Below, in pieces: positions 23,754 through 31,985 of a stretch of 64,000 nucleotides of DNA. Below the pieces are notes generated by a model, which was given only the letters and a program-made list of their open reading frames with translations, was not told where the DNA came from and did not search any database. Origin of the DNA: Microbacterium ureisolvens (GTDB lineage Bacteria > Actinomycetota > Actinomycetes > Actinomycetales > Microbacteriaceae); contig NZ_JADIJE010000003.1 of NCBI RefSeq assembly GCF_015278315.1, positions 248,001-312,000 on the forward strand, written 5' to 3'. Made by a program: the position numbers and the translations under genes. Positions within the stretch are counted from its first letter, which is position 1, and each line of letters starts with the position of its first letter.

Positions 23754-24203
23754 GTGCCAGTGAACCCCGAGCTCGTCGGCCGAGACTTCCCGCCGACGGC
23801 CCCCTACCTCGTGGGTCGCGAGAAGGTGCGTGAGTTCGCGCGCGCCGTCTTCGCCGACGACCCGCAGCACACCGACCCCGCAGCGGCCCGGACGCTCGGC
23901 TACGCCGACGTCGTGGCGCCGCCGACCTTCGCGATCGTCGTCACCGACGCGACGCTCCAGCAGCTGCTCGCCGAGCCCGACTCGGGCATCGTGCTGCAGA
24001 ACGTGCTGCACGCCGAGCAGAAGTTCCGCTACACCCGGCCGATCGTCGCGGGCGACGAGCTCACCGCGAAGCTGGCGGTCACCGGCATCCGTGCGATGGG
24101 AGCGGCCGCGATGGTCACGAGCGAGTCCGAGATCACGGATGCCGCGGGCGAGCACGTCGTCACCGCGACGTCCGTCCTGCTGGTGGGGGAGGGCGACGCA
24201 TGA
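23754..24203 (+). CDS. MaoC-like dehydratase N-terminal (HadA-type) subunit
   Basis: This 149-residue protein is a hot-dog fold subunit like HadA/FAS1-dehydratase N-terminal proteins: MPVNPELVGRDFPPTAPY, FARAVFADDPQHTDPAAARTLGY and FRYTRPIVAGDEL. Such subunits lack the catalytic dyad and pair with a HadB-type partner, encoded next door with a 4-base overlap. They would dehydrate (R)-3-hydroxyacyl thioesters. TAGGAT at 23742-23747 lies six bases before the GTG start, suggesting leaderless transcription. Because this lineage lacks mycolic acids, the physiological substrate is open. Confidence 0.85.
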   Translation: MPVNPELVGRDFPPTAPYLVGREKVREFARAVFADDPQHTDPAAARTLGYADVVAPPTFAIVVTDATLQQLLAEPDSGIVLQNVLHAEQKFRYTRPIVAGDELTAKLAVTGIRAMGAAAMVTSESEITDAAGEHVVTATSVLLVGEGDA

Positions 24204-24667
24204 GCGACGCTTCGACAGGCTCAGCGACCGGCGGGGGCTCAGCGACCGGCGCGGGCTCAGCGGCCGATTCGCTCACGGTCGGCGACGTCGTCGCCGAGCG
24301 CACGGTCCACCTCACCCGCGAGTCGCTGGTGCGGTACGCCGGGGCGTCGGGCGACTTCAACCCGATCCACTACCGCGACGACGTCGCCGCCGCCGTGGGA
24401 CTGCCGGGCGTGCTCGCGCACGGCATGCTCACGATGGGCCTGGCCGTCGGCACGATCACGCCGTGGCTGGGCGACATCGGCCGCATCCTCGACTACGGCG
24501 TGCGATTCACCAAGCCCGTCGTCGTCGACCCCGAGAAGGGCGCCGACGTCACGGTCGTCGCGAAGGTCGGAGCCGTCGAAGAGAACTCAGCCCGCATCGA
24601 TCTCACCGTGTCGTACGAGGGCGCGACGGTGCTCGTCAAGGCGCAGGTGCGCGTGCGGACCGTCTGA
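24200..24667 (+). CDS. MaoC-like (R)-hydratase/dehydratase (HadB-type) subunit
   Basis: This 155-residue protein has the hydratase-2 motif YAGASGDFNPIHYRDDVAAA at about residues 47-66, with the catalytic Asp and His, and AHGMLTMG at about 75. The first 23 residues (SDASTGSATGGGSATGAGS) are low complexity and arise from an intergenic repeat (TTCGACAGGCTCAGCGACC) read in frame, followed by two decayed copies. The real domain starts at about residue 24. It overlaps HadA-like by 4 bases and precedes murB by three bases. Confidence 0.87.
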   Translation: MSDASTGSATGGGSATGAGSAADSLTVGDVVAERTVHLTRESLVRYAGASGDFNPIHYRDDVAAAVGLPGVLAHGMLTMGLAVGTITPWLGDIGRILDYGVRFTKPVVVDPEKGADVTVVAKVGAVEENSARIDLTVSYEGATVLVKAQVRVRTV

Positions 24668-24670
24668 CGC

Positions 24671-25807
24671 ATGCCCGAAGTGACTCCCGTACCGCTCTCG
24701 CGGCTCACCACGCTGCGCACCGGCGGCGTGCCCACGCGCATGATCGATGCGCCCACGGCCGACGAGCTCGTCGCCGCCCTGCGCGAGGTGTGGGCCTCCG
24801 GTGACGAGTGGCTGGTCCTCGGCGGCGGATCCAATCTCTTCGTCGGCGACGAGCCGTTCGACGGCACCGTCGTGCGCGTGCTCACGAAGGGCATCGAACG
24901 GATGCCGTCGCCCATGCCCGGACGCGTGCGCCTGCGCGTGCAGGCCGGGCACGACTGGGACGACCTGGTCGCCTTCGCCGTGGCGGAGGGACTGGGCGGG
25001 CTCGAGGCGATGTCCGGCATCCCCGGCACGGTCGGTGCCGCCCCCGTGCAGAACATCGGCGCCTACGGCCAGGAGATCGTGCAGACCCTCAGCGAGGTCG
25101 AGCTCCTCGACGAGTCCACCGGCGACGTCTCCACGGTGCCGGCTGCCGAGCTCGGGCTCGGGTTCCGCACCTCGGTGCTCAAGCACCACTACGGCTCCGT
25201 CCCCGCGCGTCGCGCAGTGATCCTCACGGTGACCCTCGACCTCCCCGAGATCGGCCACGGCGCCCGCCGGATCGCCGGCGACCAGCTCCGCACTGCGCTG
25301 CGGCTCGCGCCCGACGACGTGGCCACGCTCGCGTGGGTCCGCGATCGCATCCTCGAGACCCGCCGTGGCAAGGGCATGGTGCTCGACGGCGACGACCCCG
25401 ACACCTACAGCGCCGGATCGTTCTTCCAGAACGCGGTGGTCTCGGCATCCTTCGCCCGCACGCTTCCCGAGGCCTGCCCGCGCTGGCCCGTGCACCCCGA
25501 CCTCGACCCCGTGCTCGTCATCCCGCTGGCGAACTTCGACGGGAACGTCCCGCGGCCGACGACCGTGGAGTCCGAGGTCAAGGTCAGCGCCGGCTGGCTC
25601 ATCGAGCACGCCGGCGTGCGCAAGGGCTTCAAGCTGCCCCGCTCGCGCGCCGGGCTGTCGACCAAGCACGCGCTGGCGCTGACCAACCGCGGCAACGCGA
25701 CGGCGGCCGAACTGGCGGAGCTCGCCCGGTTCATCCAGGGCCGCGTGCAATCCGAGTTCGGCCTGATCCTCCAGCCCGAGCCGGTGCTCGTGAACGTCGA
25801 GCTCTAG
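24671..25807 (+). CDS. murB: UDP-N-acetylmuramate dehydrogenase
   Basis: MurB reduces UDP-GlcNAc-enolpyruvate to UDP-MurNAc with NADPH in peptidoglycan synthesis. The 378-residue protein has the FAD-binding domain (LVLGGGSNLFVGDEPFDGTV at about 52-71; SGIPGTVGAAPVQNIGAYG at about 115-133) and a C-terminal domain with AGSFFQNAVVS, containing the proton-donor Ser at about residue 254, and AGWLIEHAGVRKGF. Length is normal for actinobacterial MurB. It follows the HadB-like gene by three bases and is probably in the same operon. Confidence 0.96.
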   Translation: MPEVTPVPLSRLTTLRTGGVPTRMIDAPTADELVAALREVWASGDEWLVLGGGSNLFVGDEPFDGTVVRVLTKGIERMPSPMPGRVRLRVQAGHDWDDLVAFAVAEGLGGLEAMSGIPGTVGAAPVQNIGAYGQEIVQTLSEVELLDESTGDVSTVPAAELGLGFRTSVLKHHYGSVPARRAVILTVTLDLPEIGHGARRIAGDQLRTALRLAPDDVATLAWVRDRILETRRGKGMVLDGDDPDTYSAGSFFQNAVVSASFARTLPEACPRWPVHPDLDPVLVIPLANFDGNVPRPTTVESEVKVSAGWLIEHAGVRKGFKLPRSRAGLSTKHALALTNRGNATAAELAELARFIQGRVQSEFGLILQPEPVLVNVEL

Positions 25808-25811
25808 CCGC

Positions 25812-25934
25812 TCACCCCGCGTCGTCTTCGCAGGCCCTCTCGTCGAGCTCTTCCACGAAGAGCGCGCGGTGCGCGGGCGTGAGGTTCGCCAGTGCTGCCG
25901 CCAGTTCCATCGCCAGCCTCAGTCGTCGTCCCAT
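25812..25934 (-). CDS. Very small hypothetical protein
   Basis: This 40-residue ORF (MGRRLRLAMELAAALANLT...) has an Ala/Leu-rich amphipathic helix and an acidic tail. GGAAGGGG lies about six bases before the ATG at 25934. It converges with murB, the two stops being five bases apart, and its upstream region is the first of two long palindromic repeats. No family is recognised; expression is unproven. Confidence 0.4.
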   Translation of the reverse strand: MGRRLRLAMELAAALANLTPAHRALFVEELDERACEDDAG

Positions 25935-25963
25935 CGGGGTTCCCCTTCCGTTCGTCCTCACCA

Positions 25964-26290
25964 GGGACGACGAACGGGGGGCGCGCGAGTCGACGAAACC
26001 CCGAGAATCCGTGGCGCTCTCCCGCCGGCACCACGCCGAAAACCTGGTCGGTCGCGCCGACACGCCGCCGACGGATGCCGCGCCGCGGCGTGTCCCGTCA
26101 CCGACCAGGTTTTCGGAACCAAAGTGCGGGACGACGAACGGGAGGCGTGCGAGTCGACGAAACCCCGAAATCCCGCGCGCTCACCTGTCGGCATGGTGCC
26201 GAAAACCTGGTCGGTCGCGCCGGCACGCCGTCGACGGATGCCGCGCCGCGGCGTGTCCCGTCACGGGCCAGGTTTTCGGCACGGGGCAGA
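25964..26290. repeat. Two tandem copies of a 165-base element with long nested palindromes
   Basis: Copy 1 starts at 25964 and copy 2 at 26129; both begin GGGACGACGAACGGG and share GAGTCGACGAAACCCC. Copy 1 holds perfect 17-base arms CCGAAAACCTGGTCGGT (26036-26052) and ACCGACCAGGTTTTCGG (26101-26117), with inner ACACGCCGC/GCGGCGTGT pairing. Copy 2 has 15-base arms GTGCCGAAAACCTGG (26196-26210) and CCAGGTTTTCGGCAC (26268-26282). Apart from the small ORF's promoter, no gene is seen in this 450-base gap. It could be a MITE-like or REP-like element. Confidence 0.85.
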
Positions 26291-26336
26291 GGCAGGGGCG
26301 AACGGGGGGCTGACGAGCGGATCAACCGGAAGAACG

Positions 26337-26375
26337 GAGAACGCGGATGCCCCGGGCCGGGGCATCCGCGTTCTC
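26337..26375 (-). terminator. Terminator of the aminotransferase gene
   Basis: Arms GAGAACGCGGATGCCCCGG (26337-26355) and CCGGGGCATCCGCGTTCTC (26357-26375) are fully complementary. The hairpin lies 12 bases past the aminotransferase stop. Its stem contains the recurrent GGATGCC core. Confidence 0.75.
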
Positions 26376-26386
26376 GAAGGCGCGGG

Positions 26387-27586
26387 CTACGCGAAGAGGC
26401 GCTGCAGGCGCTGGACGCCCTCGAGCAGGGCCTCGTCGCCCAGCGCGTACGACAGGCGCAGGTAGCCGGAGGGTCCGAAGGCCTCGCCAGGCACCACGGC
26501 GACCTCGGCCTCTTCGAGGATGAGGTCGGCGAGCTCGAGCGAGGTGGTCGGCGTCTTGCCGGCCCACTCGCGGCCGAGGAGGCCGCGCACGTCGGGGTAC
26601 GCGTAGAACGCGCCGAGCGGGTTGGGCACCTCGACGCCGTCGATCTTCGACAGCTCGGCGACGATGGTGCGCCGGCGGCGGTCGAACGCGAGGCGCATCT
26701 GCTCGACCTCGTCCTGCGGGCCGGTGAGGGCTGCGAGCGCCGCGCGCTGGGCGATGTTGTTGACGTTGGAGCAGAGGTGCGACTGCAGGTTGCCCGCGAT
26801 CTTGATGGCATCCTTCGGGCCCACCATCCAGCCCAGGCGCCAGCCGGTCATCGCGTAGGTCTTCGCCACGCCGTTGACGAGGATCGTCTGGGCTGCGGCA
26901 TCCGGAACCGCCTCCACGATCGAGACGGCACGCACGCCCTCGTAGACGAGGTTCTGGTAGATCTCGTCGGAGATGATCCAGATGCCGTGCTCGAGGGCCC
27001 ACTCGCCGATGGCCGTGGTCTCTTCGAGGGTGTAGACCGCCCCGGTGGGGTTCGACGGCGATACGAAGACCAGGGCCGTCGTGCGGTCGGTGCGCGCGGC
27101 CTCGAGCTGCTCGACGGTCACCTTGTAGTCCTGATCGGCGCCGGCGAACACCTCGACCGGAACGCCGTCGGCCAGGGCGATGGCCTCGGGGTACGTGGTC
27201 CAGTACGGGGCCGGGAGGAGCACCTCGTCGCCGGGGTTCACCACGGTCTGGAAGGCCTGGTACACGGCCTGCTTGCCGCCGTTGGTGACGATGATCTGCG
27301 ACGGGTCGACCTCGAGACCGGAGTCGCGGAGCGTCTTGGCGGCGATCGCCTCGCGCAGCACGGGAAGGCCGGCGGCCGGCGTGTAGCGGAAGTTCGCCGG
27401 GTCGCTCAGTGCCACATCCGCCGCGTCGACGATGAACTGCGGGGTGGCGAAATCGGGCTCGCCCGCCGCGTACGAGATGACGGGCCGGCCTGCGGCCTGC
27501 AGCGCCTTCGCCTTGGCGTCGACCTTCAGGGTCGCGGACTCGGCGATGGCGGAGAGCTTGCGGGAGAGCGGTGCGCGTTCGGTCAC
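26387..27586 (-). CDS. Class I aminotransferase, aspartate aminotransferase-like
   Basis: This 399-residue PLP enzyme has [17 protein letters not shown] at about residues 66-82, [15 protein letters not shown] (substrate-binding Asn), [11 protein letters not shown], and the PLP lysine in [16 protein letters not shown] at about 244. Family Ib aspartate aminotransferases (AspC/AspAT) transfer amino groups between aspartate and 2-oxoglutarate. The GTG start at 27586 has TACGCT (minus strand 27598-27593) six bases upstream and no Shine-Dalgarno, so it may be leaderless. In related genomes this gene type is often near murB and secE-nusG. Confidence 0.92.
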   Translation of the reverse strand: MTERAPLSRKLSAIAESATLKVDAKAKALQAAGRPVISYAAGEPDFATPQFIVDAADVALSDPANFRYTPAAGLPVLREAIAAKTLRDSGLEVDPSQIIVTNGGKQAVYQAFQTVVNPGDEVLLPAPYWTTYPEAIALADGVPVEVFAGADQDYKVTVEQLEAARTDRTTALVFVSPSNPTGAVYTLEETTAIGEWALEHGIWIISDEIYQNLVYEGVRAVSIVEAVPDAAAQTILVNGVAKTYAMTGWRLGWMVGPKDAIKIAGNLQSHLCSNVNNIAQRAALAALTGPQDEVEQMRLAFDRRRRTIVAELSKIDGVEVPNPLGAFYAYPDVRGLLGREWAGKTPTTSLELADLILEEAEVAVVPGEAFGPSGYLRLSYALGDEALLEGVQRLQRLFA

Positions 27587-27735
27587 GCTTCGAGCGTAGT
27601 CGGCCCGGCACGACGCTTCACCCGCCGATCGCGCGCGCGTGGCCCGCGCCCGTCCGGGATTCGCGGGCCGGGAGAACGAACCGTCCAGCGGGCCCGCTCT
27701 TCCGGCGGCGCACCTGTGACGCTACCCTGGCGCTC

Positions 27736-28083
27736 GTGGACGAATGGACCTGGGGTGCCATCGTGCTGGCGATCGTGCTGGTCATCGCGGGCGGCATCGC
27801 CTGGTGGCTGGCGCGCGGCTGCATGCTCACCATGATCGGCGCGACGGGCGCCGTCGTCGGCGGCGTCGTGGCCCTCATCGGCCTCGCGGTCGTGCTCGAC
27901 ATCGACGCCGGTCTGCGCGTCGCCTTCATCGTCATCGTGGCCTCCGGCGTGTGGCTGCTCGCCTGGGCGCTGGCCGGCGGCATCCGCGGACAACGGCTGC
28001 TGCGGGCGGAGCAGGCGGCTGCCGGGTCCGCCCCCGTGGCCGTGCCGGGCTCGATCGCCTCCGGCCGGATCCCCACCCTCTGA
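27736..28083 (+). CDS. Small three-helix membrane protein
   Basis: This 115-residue protein has three hydrophobic segments at about residues 5-28, 32-52 and 60-82, then a basic tail. No family is recognised. TACCCT at 27723-27728 lies seven bases before the GTG, fitting the leaderless pattern seen elsewhere. It stands alone between the divergent aminotransferase and the ABC operon. Confidence 0.65.
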   Translation: MDEWTWGAIVLAIVLVIAGGIAWWLARGCMLTMIGATGAVVGGVVALIGLAVVLDIDAGLRVAFIVIVASGVWLLAWALAGGIRGQRLLRAEQAAAGSAPVAVPGSIASGRIPTL

Positions 28084-28115
28084 TTCGCACTCCGCCGGTG
28101 CGTCCGGCGGACGGC

Positions 28116-28139
28116 GGCATCCACCGAATGGAGGATGCC
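28116..28139. terminator. GGCATCC/GGATGCC hairpin
   Basis: Arms GGCATCC (28116-28122) and GGATGCC (28133-28139) lie 33 bases after the small membrane protein stop. There is no T-tract; it is a candidate terminator of that gene. Confidence 0.45.
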
Positions 28140-28193
28140 TGCTCCTGCGGATGACCGCTGGGCGCGGCATCCGTCTCCCGCCAGGCTGTGATC

Positions 28194-29081
28194 ATGCAGA
28201 CTCAGGCGGTGCGGGTGGAGAACCTGCGCAAGACGTACGGCGACCGGGCGGTCGTGGACGGGGTGTCGTTCGAGATCGAGCGGGGAGAGACCTTCGCGCT
28301 CCTCGGGCCGAACGGTGCCGGCAAGTCGACGACGGTGGAGATCCTCGAGGGATACCGGCGCAGAACCGGTGGCGACGTCGAGGTGCTCGGAGTGGACCCC
28401 GGCTCGGGCGGCCTCGACTGGAAGGCGCGCCTGGGCATCGTCCTGCAGTCCACCGGGCAGTCGGGGCTCGTGACGGTCCGCGAGCAGCTGCGGCAGTTCG
28501 CCGGGTTCTATCCCGACCCCCGCGATGTCGACGAGGTGATCGCGGCCGTGGGGCTCGAAGCGCAGGCGAGGACCCGCATCTCGAAGCTCTCGGGCGGCCA
28601 GCAGCGCCGCGTCGATGTGGCCCTCGGCATCATCGGACGCCCCGAGCTGCTGTTCCTCGACGAGCCCACCACGGGCTTCGACCCCCACGCCCGGCGCGAG
28701 TTCTGGGAGCTGATCCGTCGCCTGCAGTCTGAGGGCACGACGATCGTGCTCACCACGCACTACCTCGACGAGGCCGCACAGCTCGCGGACCGCGTGGCCG
28801 TCATCGCGGCGGGGCGGCTGCAGGCCATCGGCCCCGTAGCCGGGTTCGGCGGCGAGGCGGCTCGCGTCCCGATCGTGAAGTGGACGGAGGACGGGATGCC
28901 GCGGCAGGAGCGCTCCGACGACCCCTTCGCCTTCGCGACAGTGCTGGCCGCGCGGCTGGGCGGCACACCTCCCGAACTCGAGATCGTGAGACCGAGCCTG
29001 GAGGACGTGTACCTCGGCCTCGTAGCGGAGGCCGACGAGCGGGCCGGCGAGCCCGCAGCAGCGAAGGGGGCCGAGCGATGA
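28194..29081 (+). CDS. ABC transporter ATP-binding protein (DrrA/CcmA-like)
   Basis: This 295-residue ATPase has Walker A GPNGAGKST at about residues 39-47, a Q-loop in LGIVLQSTGQSG, signature LSGGQQRRV at about 131, Walker B LLFLDEP at about 153 and the switch His in LTTHYLDEA. The C-terminal extension is of the drug-exporter (DrrA) type. ATG 28194 is preferred over GTG 28188 because CAGGCT at 28182-28187 sits six bases before it, as for other leaderless starts here. The permease gene overlaps the stop by 4 bases. Confidence 0.92.
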   Translation: MQTQAVRVENLRKTYGDRAVVDGVSFEIERGETFALLGPNGAGKSTTVEILEGYRRRTGGDVEVLGVDPGSGGLDWKARLGIVLQSTGQSGLVTVREQLRQFAGFYPDPRDVDEVIAAVGLEAQARTRISKLSGGQQRRVDVALGIIGRPELLFLDEPTTGFDPHARREFWELIRRLQSEGTTIVLTTHYLDEAAQLADRVAVIAAGRLQAIGPVAGFGGEAARVPIVKWTEDGMPRQERSDDPFAFATVLAARLGGTPPELEIVRPSLEDVYLGLVAEADERAGEPAAAKGAER

Positions 29082-29965
29082 GCGTCACCACGAACCGCAC
29101 CGGGCGCGAGCGGGTCGAGGCCCGGAGTCGCGGCATCCGTCCGTCCGCCCGCCGGCGGAACCTGTTCGCCGTCGGGCTCTGGCGGACGCGATTCGAGCTC
29201 GTGCAGTACTTCCGCTCGGGCGACACGCTGTTCTTCACCTTCCTCTTCCCGATCTTCATGCTCGGGCTGTTCAGCGTGGCGTTCGGCTCCGACGGCGACG
29301 TGCAGGTCGCCCCCGGCGTGCCCGCGATCTCGATGGCCGAGCTGTACCTGCCGGGCATGCTGGCGGCCGGCCTGCTGCTGTCGGGGTTCCAGAACCTCGC
29401 GATGGACATCGCGGTGGAGCGGGGCGAGGGGATGCTGAAGCGACTGGGCGGCACACCGCTGTCGCCGGTGAGCTACTTCATCGGAAAGATCGGGCAGGTG
29501 CTGGTGACGGGCGTGCTGCAGGCGGCGCTGCTGCTGCTGTTCGCCGTGACCGTGCTCGACGTCGACCTGCCGACCTCCCCGCAGAGCTGGGCGACCTTCG
29601 CGTGGGTGTTCGTGCTCGGCATCACGACGTCGGCGCTGCTCGGGGTGGCGCTGTCGTCCGTGCCGCGCACGGCGAAGAGCGCCACGGCCGTCGTGGTGCC
29701 GATCGCCCTCGCGCTGCAGTTCGTCTCGGGCGTGTACCTCACGTTCTCGCAGCTGCCGGAGTGGCTGCAGAACCTCGCGGGGCTCTTCCCGCTCAAATGG
29801 ATGGCGCAGGGCATGCGCGCGGTCTTCCTCCCCGACGAGTACGCGGCGCTCGAGCAGAACGGCGAATGGAACCTCGCGGGCGTGGCGATCGCGCTCGGCG
29901 TCTGGCTCGTCGTGGGACTGGTGCTGTCGCGGCTCACCTTCCGGTGGATCCGGCGCGACGCGTAG
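29078..29965 (+). CDS. ABC-2 type transporter permease (DrrB-like)
   Basis: This 295-residue permease has a cytoplasmic N-terminus and six helices. The RSGDTLFFTFLFPIFMLGLF entry and the GTPLSPVSYF loop after the third helix are typical of ABC-2 drug/lipid exporters, and the PLKWMAQGMRAVF segment near residue 240 matches the conserved C-terminal ABC-2 signature. It overlaps the ATPase stop by 4 bases. Followed by a kinase/regulator pair, it forms a DrrAB-plus-DesKR style module. Confidence 0.9.
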   Translation: MSVTTNRTGRERVEARSRGIRPSARRRNLFAVGLWRTRFELVQYFRSGDTLFFTFLFPIFMLGLFSVAFGSDGDVQVAPGVPAISMAELYLPGMLAAGLLLSGFQNLAMDIAVERGEGMLKRLGGTPLSPVSYFIGKIGQVLVTGVLQAALLLLFAVTVLDVDLPTSPQSWATFAWVFVLGITTSALLGVALSSVPRTAKSATAVVVPIALALQFVSGVYLTFSQLPEWLQNLAGLFPLKWMAQGMRAVFLPDEYAALEQNGEWNLAGVAIALGVWLVVGLVLSRLTFRWIRRDA

Positions 29966-30044
29966 CCTGCCGGTGGGCGCCTCGCGCCCGCCGGCTTCCG
30001 CCCGCCTCCCCGCAGGCCGGGGCGAGTGAAGAGACGAGGGAGAG

Positions 30045-31298
30045 ATGCTGACCAGACGCGGCTGGGATGCGATCGTGTCGATCGTGTCGGCCGTCATCGC
30101 GATCGCACTCGTCTGCCTCTTCCCGCCGGCCAACACGGCCCGCACGGTGATCGCACTCGGGGCGATCGGGCTGTTCGTGCTCGGCTACGCCCTCATCGGC
30201 CGTGACGCGATCGAGCCGCCGCGCGCGGCCTGGCGGTATCCGGCCTTCCTTTCCGTGGCGGCGATCGCGACGGGCATCGGCGCGGGGGCGGCGCCCTTCA
30301 TGGCGATGCTGCAGACGCTCGCGTATCCGCTCGTGTGGGTCATCGGCGACTCGCGGCGGCGGGGGATCGGCGGGTCGGCGGTCATCGCGGCGAGCGTGTT
30401 CGTGGGCGCGAGCTTCGGCTACGGAGCGAGCCTGGACTCCCTGCTCGCCGGCGGCACGACGGCGGTCTTCTCCCTTTCGTTCGCGATCGCCATCGGCCTG
30501 TGGATCGCCCGGATCGCCGAGTACGGCGAGGAGCGCGAGCGTCTCCTGGCCGAGCTGACGGCGGCGCAGAGCGAGGTCGAGGCGCTCAGCCGCGAGCGCG
30601 GCGCGTCCGCCGAGCGCGAGCGCCTGGCGCGTGACATCCACGACACGCTCGCCCAGACGCTGGCCGGGCTCGTGATCTTCGCCGAGCGGGCCGGACGGCA
30701 GTCGCGAGACGGACAGGCGGATGCCGCCGCCGCAACGATCGCGACGGTCGAGCAGGTCGCACGCGATGCGCTCGCCGAGTCGCGGGCTCTCGTGGCCCGC
30801 ACGGCGGCGGTGCCCAGCGAGCCTGCCTTCGGCGCGGCCGTGGAGCGCCTGGTCGCGCGGTTCCGCGAGCACGGCACGACGCGGATCGCGCTGGATGCCG
30901 AGGGGGTGAAGGGCGACCTCGACCGCGAGGCGCAGGTCGTGCTGCTGCGCTGCCTGCAGGAGGCGCTGTCGAACGTGGCCAAGCACGCGGCCGCCGCGAA
31001 CGTCGCGGTGCGCGTGGAGGTGGGCGGCGACGGCTCGGCTGCTCTCGTGGTGAGCGACGACGGCCGCGGCTTCGACCCGTCGCAGCCGAGCACCGGCTTC
31101 GGGCTGGAAGGCATGAGCGGTCGCGTGGCGCTCGCCGGCGGGACGCTCGACGTCTCATCCGTGGTGGGCCGTGGCACGACGGTGACCGTACGGCTCCCCG
31201 GCACCGACCGGCACGGCGCCGATGCCTCAGCCGGCGCGGTCGCTCTCGGACCCGCCGCGTCCACCGACGTCACCGTGCCGAAGGGAGCCCCCGCGTGA
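30045..31298 (+). CDS. Sensor histidine kinase (HisKA_3 family)
   Basis: This 417-residue kinase has five to six N-terminal membrane helices (residues 8-160), a coiled coil (AELTAAQSEVEALSRERGAS), an H-box RLARDIHDTLAQTLAGLV at about 195 with the phospho-His, an N-box LQEALSNVAKHAAA and a G-box GFGLEGMSGRV. GAGGGAGAG precedes the ATG at 30045, 79 bases after the permease. Its cognate regulator overlaps the stop by 4 bases. It probably senses envelope or drug stress for the ABC exporter upstream; this is inference from context. Confidence 0.92.
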   Translation: MLTRRGWDAIVSIVSAVIAIALVCLFPPANTARTVIALGAIGLFVLGYALIGRDAIEPPRAAWRYPAFLSVAAIATGIGAGAAPFMAMLQTLAYPLVWVIGDSRRRGIGGSAVIAASVFVGASFGYGASLDSLLAGGTTAVFSLSFAIAIGLWIARIAEYGEERERLLAELTAAQSEVEALSRERGASAERERLARDIHDTLAQTLAGLVIFAERAGRQSRDGQADAAAATIATVEQVARDALAESRALVARTAAVPSEPAFGAAVERLVARFREHGTTRIALDAEGVKGDLDREAQVVLLRCLQEALSNVAKHAAAANVAVRVEVGGDGSAALVVSDDGRGFDPSQPSTGFGLEGMSGRVALAGGTLDVSSVVGRGTTVTVRLPGTDRHGADASAGAVALGPAASTDVTVPKGAPA

Positions 31299-31927
31299 TC
31301 CGCCTGCTGATCGCCGACGACCACCCCGTCGTGCGTGCCGGCCTGGCCGGGCTGCTGTCGGACGAGCCCGGCTTCGAGGTCGTGGCCGAGGCATCCGACG
31401 GCGACGAAGCCGTGCGGCTGGCAGCCGCCACGCGCCCGGACGTCGTCCTGATGGACCTCCGCATGCCGGACGTCGACGGCGTGACCGCGACCGTGCGGCT
31501 CGTCGCCGGCGAGGCCGGCACCCCGCCGCCGCGGGTGCTGATCCTCACCACCTACGAGTCCGACGACCAGATCCTCGCGGCGATCGAGGCGGGGGCCTCG
31601 GGGTACCTCCTCAAGGCGGCTCCGCAGGCGGAGATCGTCGCGGGCATCCGCTCGGTCGCCGCCGGGCAGTCGGCGCTGTCGCCGCAGGTGGCGGTGCGCC
31701 TCGTCGAACGGATGCGGCGGCCCGAGCCCGAGACCGTCCTCACCGCGCGCGAGCTCGACGTGCTGCGGCTCGTGGCGACGGGCCACAGCAACAAGCAGAT
31801 CGCCGTCACGCTCGGGATCGGGGAGTCGACGGTCAAGACGCACCTGCTGAAGGTGTTCGACAAGCTCGGGGTCGCCGACCGCACCCGCGCCGTGACCCTC
31901 GCGATGGAGCGCGGCCTGCTCGCGTGA
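31295..31927 (+). CDS. LuxR/NarL-family response regulator
   Basis: This 210-residue regulator has a receiver domain (phospho-Asp in VLMDLRMP at about 52, Lys in YLLKAAPQ at about 105) and a C-terminal LuxR helix-turn-helix with LTARELDVLRLVATG and NKQIAVTLGIGESTVKTHL. The GTG start overlaps the kinase stop. It ends the 28194-31927 operon and is followed by a perfect terminator. Its likely target is the upstream ABC operon. Confidence 0.93.
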   Translation: MIRLLIADDHPVVRAGLAGLLSDEPGFEVVAEASDGDEAVRLAAATRPDVVLMDLRMPDVDGVTATVRLVAGEAGTPPPRVLILTTYESDDQILAAIEAGASGYLLKAAPQAEIVAGIRSVAAGQSALSPQVAVRLVERMRRPEPETVLTARELDVLRLVATGHSNKQIAVTLGIGESTVKTHLLKVFDKLGVADRTRAVTLAMERGLLA

Positions 31928-31937
31928 GGACGAAGAC

Positions 31938-31974
31938 GACGGATGCCGCAACCCGGCGGGTTGCGGCATCCGTC
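31938..31974. terminator. Perfect 17-bp terminator between convergent genes
   Basis: GACGGATGCCGCAACCC (31938-31954), loop GGC, and GGGTTGCGGCATCCGTC (31958-31974) lie between the response regulator and aceA, which converge. The stem again carries GGATGCC. Confidence 0.85.
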
Positions 31975-31985
31975 ATGTTCCGGGG

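Noticed and set aside
25804..26063. Longer minus-strand readings of the small ORF through the palindromic repeat
   Set aside because: The upstream part comes from the repeat in a random frame; only the last 40 codons have a ribosome site.
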